Shown: positions 1-5,736 of the stretch, one piece after another | Numbering within the stretch: the stretch's first letter is position 1 | Layout of the letters: every line of letters begins with the position of its first letter | DNA from: Acetofilamentum sp. | Lineage (GTDB): Bacteria; Bacteroidota; Bacteroidia; Bacteroidales; JAFGXI01 | Assembly: GCA_020720565.1 (NCBI GenBank) | Contig: DYOK01000169.1 | Coordinates: 1-5,736, forward strand | Reading direction: 5' to 3' | DNA: 5,736 nucleotides | Notes under the pieces: generated by a model | What the model saw: the letters and a program-made list of their open reading frames with translations, nothing else | Told to the model about the DNA's origin: nothing | The model's database searches: none | Made by a program: the position numbers and the translations under genes

Positions 1-92
1 TAACATTGAAATAATCCCTTATCCTAATAAAATCCGACAATTCGTTTCAAATCGAAGAAGAAATTGAGTGCATCAATTATTCGGCATCAGAC
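1..92. other. Window edge downstream of the S41 peptidase gene, no supported gene
   Basis: This short stretch follows the stop codon of the minus-strand peptidase gene. Two reading frames stay open to the window edge. One is a plus-strand frame that closes at the TGA at 65-67, and the other is a minus-strand frame open from about position 47 to position 1. Both are too short to identify. A weak 6-bp hairpin (AATTGA at 62-67, TCAATT at 73-78, loop of 5) lies about 15 bases beyond the stop, but it has no T-tract and is a poor candidate terminator. Any gene here would need sequence from outside the window. Confidence 0.5.
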
Positions 93-1682
93 TTAGTTTT
101 TGAGCATTTCGATAGCTTTGCCAACTGTTTTATCGTCCGACAAAATAATGGGATAAAACCCTTGATCGTCGAAAATATTGCGTACGATATAAGCTTTTAG
201 ATGGGTTTCGATAACGCGTTTAGACGTTTGTAAGTCTTGCGGATTCATTCTAATGCCTTTCGACTTGGCGTAAGCATTCAATTTATCGAGAATTTGGATA
301 CTTTCGAGATAACGTGTTAAGGTTTGATAATTGTTAAAAGCTTTAAGTTTACTTCTGTTTTGGTCGGTATATTCGAATGCAAACTTATAAATATGTCCCC
401 CAGCCACTAAATCTCTAAAATAGGGCGAATAACCTGCGGTATCGACTGGCACAAAGGCATCGGGCATAATTCCGCCACCGCCATAAACAATTTTGCCTTT
501 GGGTGTTTTATACTTTAAGCTATCGGCAAAATGTATGCTATCGGCCTGAGTAAACTCACCATTTTCGTACCGTTGATTGATATCGGCAAAATATTCGTTA
601 TGACTCTTATAGTCTTTTTGAATACAACGCCCAGTGGGCGTATAATATCGAGCAATGGTTAAACGCAAACCTGAGCCATCGGGAAATTGACTGGGTTCTT
701 GAACCAAGCCCTTACCAAAAGAGCGTCTGCCAACAATAGTCCCTCTGTCGTTGTCTTGCAACGCTCCTGCTAATATTTCGCTGGCCGAAGCCGACCATTC
801 GTCGATTAGAATAACAACTTTGTCATTTTGACAGAGACCAGCAGTGGTCGCATAAATATTTTCTCTTGGTTTAGAACGACCTTGTGTATAAACAATTAAT
901 TGACCTTTATTTAGAAATTCGTCGGCAATTTGAACTGCAGCTTGCATAATTCCGCCACCATTGCCTCGTAAATCGATAATCCACGAATGAATTTCTTGTT
1001 TTTGATACTTGGCAATTTCCGAAATAAATTCTTTGTACGTATTCATTCCAAATTGACTAATTTTAAGATAAGCCACATCGGGCGTAACGGCATAAGCCAC
1101 ATCGACCGATTTAATCGGAATTTTATCGCGTTTAATCGTAAATGCCAACAGCTTGTCGTAGTTTTGACGCTTAACTTTAATATTAACCTCGGTTCCACTT
1201 GGGCCTTTTAAGGCTTTCATCACCATTTGATTCGAAATATGTTTGCCTGCAAACAACGAGTCGTCAACCAAAACAATTCTATCGCCAGCCATAACCCCAA
1301 CTTTTTCCGATGGCCCACCATGAATGGTATTAATCACCATAATGGTATCGTTCTGAATGTTGAACATAACTCCAATTCCATCGAAATTGCCTTCGATAGG
1401 CTCGTTCATTTCGGCCATTTCGGTGGCTGGAATATAAACCGAATGTGGGTCGAGCTGTTCCAGAATTTTAGGAATCGCCAATTCTATCAAATCTTCTTGG
1501 CTAAGCGAATCGACATAATCTTGCTCTAAATAATTAAGTAAAGCATGGAGTTTATCCACTTTAAAGAGATTCGAGTATGCCTGTTCGTTGCTGTGATTCA
1601 GAGATTTGCCAATGTAAATACCAATAATAAGTACAAGGGCAAATAGGATGGGCGATAATATGGCTGCGAGTTTATTTTTCAT
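93..1682 (-). CDS. S41 family carboxyl-terminal processing peptidase (tail-specific protease)
   Basis: This is a 529-residue serine protease of MEROPS family S41 (CtpA/CtpB/Prc type). Such enzymes cut periplasmic proteins near their C termini for envelope quality control or regulated processing. The N terminus has a Lys-flanked hydrophobic segment (about residues 6-25), best read as a signal anchor that places the enzyme in the periplasm. A helical region (about 35-95) precedes a PDZ domain (about 99-185), which binds substrate tails. The protease core follows, with LRGNGGG at 238-244 and SASASE at 297-302. By alignment to CtpB and D1 protease the catalytic residues are Ser299, Lys324 in FGKG (the usual 25-residue spacing) and Gln328. 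A C-terminal extension (about 430-529) is common in Bacteroidota members. The ATG is the only plausible start, because the frame upstream is open to a stop at 1758-1760 but contains no ATG, GTG or TTG. There is no Shine-Dalgarno; an A-rich run precedes the ATG. The gene appears intact and monocistronic here and diverges from the repeat protein. The substrate is unknown; the family call is very secure. Confidence 0.96.
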   Translation of the reverse strand: MKNKLAAILSPILFALVLIIGIYIGKSLNHSNEQAYSNLFKVDKLHALLNYLEQDYVDSLSQEDLIELAIPKILEQLDPHSVYIPATEMAEMNEPIEGNFDGIGVMFNIQNDTIMVINTIHGGPSEKVGVMAGDRIVLVDDSLFAGKHISNQMVMKALKGPSGTEVNIKVKRQNYDKLLAFTIKRDKIPIKSVDVAYAVTPDVAYLKISQFGMNTYKEFISEIAKYQKQEIHSWIIDLRGNGGGIMQAAVQIADEFLNKGQLIVYTQGRSKPRENIYATTAGLCQNDKVVILIDEWSASASEILAGALQDNDRGTIVGRRSFGKGLVQEPSQFPDGSGLRLTIARYYTPTGRCIQKDYKSHNEYFADINQRYENGEFTQADSIHFADSLKYKTPKGKIVYGGGGIMPDAFVPVDTAGYSPYFRDLVAGGHIYKFAFEYTDQNRSKLKAFNNYQTLTRYLESIQILDKLNAYAKSKGIRMNPQDLQTSKRVIETHLKAYIVRNIFDDQGFYPIILSDDKTVGKAIEMLKN

Positions 1683-1766
1683 TTTTTTTAATTCGATAAT
1701 ATCTAACCCACTGGAGGTAATATTACTAGTCTTAATTGTATGTTTTTGAAAAGAATTTTAAGTACA

Positions 1767-1785
1767 ATTATTTTTAGAAAATAAT
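1767..1785. repeat. Perfect 8-bp inverted repeat with 3-bp centre
   Basis: The arms ATTATTTT (1767-1774) and AAAATAAT (1778-1785) are exact reverse complements around TAG. The left arm overlaps the TACAATTA half (1763-1770) of a second, wider inverted repeat whose other half is TAATTGTA at 1733-1740. The site lies 85-103 bases upstream of the peptidase start and well upstream of the rightward promoter. It could be a regulator site or a weak leader hairpin. All-AT arms make chance a serious alternative. Confidence 0.3.
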
Positions 1786-1889
1786 CGGCCGAAAGTTAAT
1801 TAAAAATTATCGATTTCACGATGGATTGAACACCTTAATTTTAAGTTCTTACCAAAACATATCTATAAAATAAGTCAGTAAAAAAAATT

Positions 1890-1923
1890 TTGTTTAAAAA
1901 AATAAAAAAAATTTGTACATTTG
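1890..1923 (+). promoter_or_regulatory. Bacteroidota-type promoter for the T9SS repeat protein
   Basis: TACATTTG at 1916-1923 matches the Bacteroidota -7 consensus TAnnTTTG exactly. A -33 type TTG is present at 1890-1892, with a 23-bp spacer that is at the long end of what is known for these promoters. The spacer and upstream flank hold three A-tracts (1880-1887, 1896-1902, 1904-1911), which may bend the DNA or act like an UP element. Transcription would start near 1929-1931, giving a leader of only about 20 bases with no Shine-Dalgarno, as is usual in this phylum. The match and its position just before the ATG support the call, but no start site has been mapped. Confidence 0.72.
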
Positions 1924-1951
1924 AGGACATTAAAATTCAAACCTTTAAGTC

Positions 1952-4522
1952 ATGAAAAAGAATTTTGTTCTGATCGTTTTAATTAGTATTTGGAGCATTG
2001 GGTATGCCCAAATTGTTGCGACCTATTCATCTGCAAATGTCACTTGTTTCGGTGGTAGTAACGGATCAATAACTTTAATTGAAATAACAGGAGGAGAATC
2101 TCCCTACACCTACTTATGGAGTGGACCAAGTGTTGATGGTATGACTTTATCAGATATATTCAATATACAAGCTGGCTCCTATTCGGTAACAATAACTGAT
2201 TTCCAATCTAACCAAACTACTCAAAATTTTACAATTACAGAAAACTCTCAAATTACCATCACTCCACTTTTAACTCAGAATTTAACTTGTTTTGGAATAC
2301 CCACAGGCGAAATCAACATTTCGGCAAATGATGGATCTGGTAATTATAATTATGAATGGTCGTGTGACGAACACACAAATTACACCAGCACAGTAGCTCA
2401 TATTTCAAGTCTAAATGCTGGCACGTATCGTGTTACTGTTACAGATGATCTTGGGTGTAACGTTACACAAGCCTTCCCAATTACTCAACCTAATGAGCTT
2501 ATCATCTCCGAAACGGTACATCATTTAAGCTGTTTCAATTCAAATGACGGGAGCATCGACTTAGACGTAAGCGGTGGCTCTAGTCCATATTTTTATATTT
2601 GGAGTAATGGCAGTACGACCGAGGATATTAATAACTTGTCAGTTACAGAAGGTTCTTCTAGTTATGATGTCACAGTAACCGATAATAGTGGTTGCCAAAG
2701 TTATGGCTATTACATGATTAACAATGCTTCGCCTATCCAGGTACAATATTTAATCACAGAGCCCACTTGCCAAAACGATGATGGCTCTATTGTATTAGAA
2801 GACATAATCGGCGGAATTGGTGGTGGTGGTCTAAATCGAGGCATTAATCAACTCAGCGACTATACTTGGGTGTGGAGCGATGGCAGCACAGAGGCATCGC
2901 TTGAAAATATTGGAGCTGGCACTTACTCAGTGCAAGTTACCGAGAACACATCGGGTTGCACGCATGTTGAATTTATCACTCTGCAAAATGCAAGTCCCTT
3001 ACAAATTAACACGAATGTGATTAATAGCTCGTGCTATAATTGTAACGATGGTCAAATTTCGCTTGTTTTATTGAGTGGCACTCCGCCTTATACGATTAAT
3101 TGGAGTCATGGAGCAACAGGTGGATCTATCAATCACTTATCGCAGGGTTCGTATAGTGTCACTATTACCGACCATGCGGGGTGTGTCAGACAAGAATGTA
3201 TTTCCGTCAATTCAAACTTAGAAATGTGGGGCTATATATACTCACAAACAACCGGAGCATGTGGTTTAGCAGACGCCTACCTCGAGGCCAATATTTACGA
3301 TGGAAATCCTCCTTATAGCTACCTTTGGAGCACCGGAGCAACTACACCCATTATTGAAGATATCGGATCTGGCTTTTATGGTCTAACCGTTACCGACCAA
3401 TCTAACCACGAAATGGTATTAATTGGCAATGTTTCCGACCTAGGCTTAACGCATTACGCCGTGTGGGATGGTCAAAACGACGTAGTTTGTAACCAGAATA
3501 ATGGTTCTGTACTAATTCATGCAGAGGGCGGTAGTGGCACCTACAGCTTTTTATGGTCTAATGGTTCTACAGACGAAGACTTAAGCAATGTCCCATCTGG
3601 TAGATATAGTGTTAAAATTACCGATGGTGCGTGTAGTTCCGTAACACAATATGATGTGTACCAAACGAATTTAACAGAACACGAGATTTGTATTGTTACC
3701 GTCGACAGCCTAAGCGATCACAATTTGGTGGTTTGGGAGCCATCGACACAAAGTGCAGTTCACCATTATAACGTTTTCCGCGACGATTGTTCGGGCAGTT
3801 TTACTCAAATTGGTTCAGTTGCAGGCAATGCCATTACAGTATTCGAAGATGTAAGTGCACAGCCATCAATCAAATCCTATTCTTACGCCATTTCGGTGGT
3901 CGATAGCTGCGGCAACGAATCGAACATGAGTGCTGTCCACAAAACCATTCACCTCGAAATAAATGTGGACGAAGCCAATGGAACCGCTCAATTGCTTTGG
4001 GACGACTATCTCGGATTCTACAATCCATTGTTTAAAATCTACAAAAAAACCACTGCAAATCAATGGATTTTAATTGATGAAGTGAATGAAACCATTTATA
4101 GTTATATCGATAACAACTACGATTACAACACGGTGTCATACGCCGTATTAGTCGAAAAAACCGACGGTGTTTGCGACGCTTGGAATGGAAATCAAGCGAG
4201 AGCCAGCGGTGGACCCTATTACCAATCGACTTCAAATATCGAAGACGAGGGGATTATCGACCATACTTTAATCGCAAAAATAAATGTGAATCCATCGCAA
4301 GTTTATCCAAATCCGGCCAATCAAAACCAAATTGTTACTGTGCAAGCTGAGCAAGACATTAATTCGTGCACCCTGTACAACCAACAAGGGCAAATGGTTC
4401 GAAGCTATCAAAATATTCAGCAAAATAAACTAATGTTCAATACCCAACATTTACCCGCTGGATTGTATCTCATCGAATATCAAGCAGGTGAAACCTACAA
4501 GCAAAAATTGGTAATTGAATAG
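1952..4522 (+). CDS. Secreted SprB-repeat protein with T9SS type A sorting domain
   Basis: This is an 856-residue exported multidomain protein, probably a surface adhesin or a secreted structural protein. A typical signal peptide (MKKN, hydrophobic 5-16, likely cut after Ala19 in GYA|Q) sends it through Sec. Seven SprB-like repeats follow (about 25-571), each with a Cys/Asn/Gly-Ser start, a GG-x-PY-x-Y-x-W-S core and a GxYxVxVTD end. Two fibronectin-III-like beta domains come next (about 576-665 and 667-750), then a linker and a C-terminal T9SS sorting domain (about 778-856) with VYPNPA at 784-789, LPAGLYL at 834-840 and a KLVIE end. SprB repeats are known from the gliding adhesin of Flavobacterium johnsoniae, but SprB is far longer, so the same role is not implied. 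The start is fixed by an in-frame TAA at 1946-1948, only one codon before the ATG. It has its own promoter and a terminator at 4554-4585. No enzymatic domain is recognisable, and the ligand is unknown. Architecture is sure, biological role is inferred. Confidence 0.93.
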   Translation: MKKNFVLIVLISIWSIGYAQIVATYSSANVTCFGGSNGSITLIEITGGESPYTYLWSGPSVDGMTLSDIFNIQAGSYSVTITDFQSNQTTQNFTITENSQITITPLLTQNLTCFGIPTGEINISANDGSGNYNYEWSCDEHTNYTSTVAHISSLNAGTYRVTVTDDLGCNVTQAFPITQPNELIISETVHHLSCFNSNDGSIDLDVSGGSSPYFYIWSNGSTTEDINNLSVTEGSSSYDVTVTDNSGCQSYGYYMINNASPIQVQYLITEPTCQNDDGSIVLEDIIGGIGGGGLNRGINQLSDYTWVWSDGSTEASLENIGAGTYSVQVTENTSGCTHVEFITLQNASPLQINTNVINSSCYNCNDGQISLVLLSGTPPYTINWSHGATGGSINHLSQGSYSVTITDHAGCVRQECISVNSNLEMWGYIYSQTTGACGLADAYLEANIYDGNPPYSYLWSTGATTPIIEDIGSGFYGLTVTDQSNHEMVLIGNVSDLGLTHYAVWDGQNDVVCNQNNGSVLIHAEGGSGTYSFLWSNGSTDEDLSNVPSGRYSVKITDGACSSVTQYDVYQTNLTEHEICIVTVDSLSDHNLVVWEPSTQSAVHHYNVFRDDCSGSFTQIGSVAGNAITVFEDVSAQPSIKSYSYAISVVDSCGNESNMSAVHKTIHLEINVDEANGTAQLLWDDYLGFYNPLFKIYKKTTANQWILIDEVNETIYSYIDNNYDYNTVSYAVLVEKTDGVCDAWNGNQARASGGPYYQSTSNIEDEGIIDHTLIAKINVNPSQVYPNPANQNQIVTVQAEQDINSCTLYNQQGQMVRSYQNIQQNKLMFNTQHLPAGLYLIEYQAGETYKQKLVIE
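2024..3664 (+). repeat. Seven tandem SprB-like protein repeats
   Basis: The repeats cover residues about 25-96, 103-178, 183-257, 263-344, 350-419, 424-493 and 500-571. The core tryptophans are W56, W136, W217, W308, W384, W459 and W535, giving periods of 80, 81, 91, 76, 75 and 76 residues. Repeat 4 is longer because a Gly-rich stretch of about 12 residues lies between its GG and YTW motifs. Repeats 2, 3, 4, 5 and 7 carry both an early Cys and a late Cys (C113/C169, C194/C248, C273/C336, C361/C411, C513/C561), which could form a disulfide within each unit. Repeats 1 and 6 keep only the early one (C32, C437). Repeat 6 is the most diverged. The copies are old at the DNA level: identical WSNGST segments in repeats 3 and 7 use different serine codons (AGT against TCT). 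Confidence 0.88.
3677..4201 (+). other. Two fibronectin-III-like beta domains of the T9SS protein
   Basis: Residues about 576-665 and 667-750 lack the SprB core motif and instead have the alternating hydrophobic pattern of Ig-like or FN3 sandwiches. The first runs from the strand around VVWEP (593-597) and HYNVFR (605-610) to the strand SYSYAISVVD (642-651). The second has AQLLWDDY (679-686), FKIYKK (694-699) and VSYAVLVE (728-735). This tandem is common between repeat regions and T9SS sorting domains in Bacteroidota surface proteins. It probably acts as a spacer or as a binding module. The domain call rests on strand pattern alone, so exact borders are approximate. Confidence 0.65.
4283..4519 (+). 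other. T9SS type A C-terminal sorting domain
   Basis: Residues about 778-856 form the C-terminal domain that directs cargo to the type IX secretion system of Bacteroidota. Its visible marks are VYPNPA near the start (784-789), the strand with LYNQQGQMV (808-816), the LPAGLYLIEY segment (834-843) and a short basic-hydrophobic end in KLVIE. In known cargo this domain is removed by the PorU sortase, and the protein is attached to the surface or released. No secretion component is encoded in this window, so the machinery must lie elsewhere in the genome. Confidence 0.92.
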
Positions 4523-4553
4523 ATTCAAAATTTTGCTACGACCCTATCAAACG

Positions 4554-4585
4554 AAAAATGCTGCCCAATTTTGAGCAGCATTTTT
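4554..4585. terminator. Bidirectional intrinsic terminator between convergent genes
   Basis: A perfect 11-bp inverted repeat, AAAAATGCTGC (4554-4564) and GCAGCATTTTT (4575-4585), encloses a 10-base loop. The loop can add a short CAA/TTG pairing. On the plus strand the stem runs into six T residues (4581-4586), and on the minus strand the complementary end gives five T residues, so the same hairpin can stop transcripts from both sides. It lies 31 bases after the stop of the T9SS protein and 28 bases after the stop of mdh. This is the only strong intrinsic terminator seen in the window. Confidence 0.88.
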
Positions 4586-4613
4586 TATTGTTAAAAAGTA
4601 GAAATAAGCTTGT

Positions 4614-5534
4614 TTATAATAAGGCGTTAGTTTTCTTAACTTCTTCGGCAGAAGTAGTCATTTTTTCTTTTTCGGCAGAAGAAAGTTCAACTTCGACAAT
4701 CGACTCGATACCATTTTTACCGATCACGCAAGGTACACCGATACAAATGTCATTTAAGCCAAACTGACCATCTAAATATGCAGAACAAGGGAAGATTTTT
4801 TTAGTATCTAATGCAATGGCTTTAACCAGTTCCGATACAGCGGCACCTGGAGCATACCATGCACTAGTACCTAATAATTTAGTTAAAGTAGCACCCCCAA
4901 CTTTAGTCGCTTCTACAACTTCTTGTTGTTTTTCTGCTGATAAGAATTTAGCAACTGGAATGCTGTTACGGTTGGCTTTTTCGATCAAAGGAACCATTCC
5001 TGTATCGGTATGTCCTCCAATCACCATAGCGTTAACCTCAGACGAAGGGCAGTTCATGGCCATAGACAAGTTGTATTTAAAGCGAGCGCTATCTAATGCA
5101 CCACCCATACCAATTACTTTGTTTTTAGGCAATCCTGTTGATTTAGCAGCCAAATAAGTCATGGTATCCATTGGGTTACTCACCACAATTAATGTTACGT
5201 TTGGAGAATATTTAATCAAATTATCGCAAACACTTTTAACAATACCTGCATTGGTAGAGATTAACTCTTCGCGAGTCATCCCTGGTTTACGTGGAATACC
5301 GCTTGTGATTACAGCAATGTCGCTATTCGCTGTTTTCGAATAATCGCCAGTTGTTCCAGTAATATTAGTATCGAAACCGTTTAACGATGATGTTTGCATT
5401 AAATCCATCGCTTTTCCTTCGGCAAAACCTTCTTTAATGTCGATTAAGACGACTTCGTCGCAAAAATCTTTAATGGCAATGTATTCGGCACAACTTGCTC
5501 CTACAGCACCTGCTCCTACAATGGTTACTTTCAT
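4614..5534 (-). CDS. mdh: Malate dehydrogenase (NAD-dependent, LDH-like type)
   Basis: This 306-residue cytoplasmic enzyme interconverts malate and oxaloacetate with NAD+/NADH in the TCA cycle. It has the usual length of the LDH-like MDH group (about 305-315). The Rossmann fold opens at the start codon with the loop GAGAVG at 7-12, and Asp32 at the end of the second strand indicates NAD rather than NADP. The mobile substrate loop at 79-91 carries Arg82, the position that selects malate over lactate (Gln in LDH), and Arg88. SNPMD at 119-123 supplies Asn120, LDSARF at 147-152 supplies Asp148 and Arg151, and GGHTDTGMVP at 173-182 supplies the catalytic His175. All key residues are present. The start is chosen because the first beta strand begins right at this Met; no Shine-Dalgarno precedes it. 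The gene converges on the T9SS protein and shares its terminator. No partner TCA gene is in the window. Confidence 0.97.
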   Translation of the reverse strand: MKVTIVGAGAVGASCAEYIAIKDFCDEVVLIDIKEGFAEGKAMDLMQTSSLNGFDTNITGTTGDYSKTANSDIAVITSGIPRKPGMTREELISTNAGIVKSVCDNLIKYSPNVTLIVVSNPMDTMTYLAAKSTGLPKNKVIGMGGALDSARFKYNLSMAMNCPSSEVNAMVIGGHTDTGMVPLIEKANRNSIPVAKFLSAEKQQEVVEATKVGGATLTKLLGTSAWYAPGAAVSELVKAIALDTKKIFPCSAYLDGQFGLNDICIGVPCVIGKNGIESIVEVELSSAEKEKMTTSAEEVKKTNALL

Positions 5535-5736
5535 GATATTGATTGTTTTATTAGTTAATATTATTAAAATGTTTATCGAGCGACTAAAATAATACTATTT
5601 TGCTTCGCATAAAATATTTAACAACATATTACAATGTACATATGGATACATATTTTAGCTTATTGAGATGTTGATTTGTGATTGAACTAAAAAACTACCA
5701 TCTAAGCTGATTTGGTATTTATTGGTTTAAAGGGGC
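5535..5736. promoter_or_regulatory. Upstream region of mdh, promoter not resolved
   Basis: This AT-rich stretch precedes the minus-strand mdh gene and must carry its leader, unless transcription comes from beyond the window. No exact TAnnTTTG element with a well-placed TTG is visible on the minus strand. The nearest candidate is TATTTTAT (minus strand, 5609-5616) with a TTG 15 bases upstream, which is too close. A small hairpin around GCGAAGC (minus strand, 5602-5608) lies 68-74 bases before the start codon. No open frame here is long enough to support a gene. A minus-strand frame entering from the window edge closes within about 30 bases and could be the end of another gene, but this cannot be judged. 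Confidence 0.4.

Larger units (their letters stand above)
1683..1951. promoter_or_regulatory. Divergent intergenic region between the S41 peptidase and the T9SS repeat protein
   Basis: This 269-bp AT-rich region must hold both divergent start signals. The rightward promoter near 1890-1923 is clear and listed separately. For the leftward peptidase gene no full promoter is convincing. The best -7 candidate is TAACTTTC on the minus strand (1791-1798), one base off TAnnTTTG, but no TTG sits at the right distance upstream. Short symmetric elements are visible: the 10-bp palindrome GTAATATTAC (1717-1726), paired 8-mers TAATTGTA (1733-1740) and TACAATTA (1763-1770), and ATTATTTT-TAG-AAAATAAT (1767-1785). 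They could be operators or leader hairpins of the peptidase transcript, but AT-rich DNA produces such motifs by chance. No open frame here suggests a gene. Confidence 0.5.

Noticed and set aside
62..78. Hairpin after the peptidase stop as a rho-independent terminator
   Set aside because: The stem is only 6 bp of mostly A/T pairs and there is no T-tract on the minus strand after it.
987..1529. Plus-strand open frames of 74 and 100 codons opposite the S41 peptidase
   Set aside because: Both are antisense to conserved PDZ and protease-core segments and their translations resemble no family. They follow from the codon pattern of the real gene.
2024..3664. Tandem repeats considered as a CRISPR array or DNA-level satellite
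   Set aside because: The periodicity exists only at protein level. The nucleotide copies are strongly diverged, there are no identical direct repeats with unique spacers, and the units match SprB-type protein repeats.
3866..4235. Minus-strand open frames of 65 and 67 codons opposite the FN3-like region
   Set aside because: They overlap each other and a well-supported coding region, and no start signal or domain is seen.
1952..4522. T9SS protein considered as the gliding adhesin SprB itself
   Set aside because: SprB of Flavobacterium johnsoniae is several thousand residues long and is linked with other gliding genes. This protein shares only the repeat type and has no such neighbours.
4558..4767. 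Plus-strand 69-codon open frame starting inside the terminator hairpin
   Set aside because: Its start codon lies in the stem of the bidirectional terminator and most of it is antisense to the 3' end of mdh.
4816..5157. Plus-strand open frame of 113 codons opposite mdh
   Set aside because: It lies fully antisense to a malate dehydrogenase with every catalytic motif intact, shows no domain pattern, and has no promoter of its own. It is a shadow frame.

Overview
The window looks like chromosomal DNA of a low-GC member of the Bacteroidota. Four things point there: a secreted protein with SprB-type repeats and a type IX secretion (T9SS) C-terminal sorting domain, a perfect Bacteroidota -7 promoter element (TAnnTTTG) in front of it, starts without Shine-Dalgarno sequences, and an S41 peptidase and LDH-like malate dehydrogenase typical of the phylum. 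Genus or species cannot be told from this stretch.

Layout. Positions 93-1682 (minus strand) encode a complete carboxyl-terminal processing peptidase of family S41, a membrane-anchored periplasmic PDZ protease with an intact Ser-Lys-Gln active site. A 269-bp divergent intergenic region (1683-1951) separates it from 1952-4522 (plus strand), an 856-residue exported protein. That protein consists of a signal peptide, seven SprB-like repeats of about 75-90 residues, two fibronectin-III-like domains and a T9SS type A sorting domain. It ends tail to tail with a malate dehydrogenase gene (mdh, 4614-5534, minus strand), and one strong bidirectional hairpin terminator (4554-4585) lies between the two stops. 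The outer edges (1-92 and 5535-5736) hold no gene that can be supported.

How the parts relate. The protease and malate dehydrogenase are housekeeping functions: envelope proteolysis, and the TCA-cycle malate/oxaloacetate step. The large repeat protein looks like a single-gene accessory unit, with its own promoter and a terminator, set between them. It is probably exported by the Sec pathway, carried across the outer membrane by T9SS and displayed on or released from the surface as an adhesin-like protein. No operon is seen: the three genes are divergent, then convergent.

No undescribed system was found. The best leads are modest. One is a clear shift in TCGA tetranucleotide frequency inside the repeat protein, whose repeat part is unlike its own C-terminal part and unlike both neighbours. 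Others are the uneven loss of cysteines among the repeats, an in-frame GGT microsatellite within a repeat-specific insertion, and several short palindromes in the divergent intergenic region.
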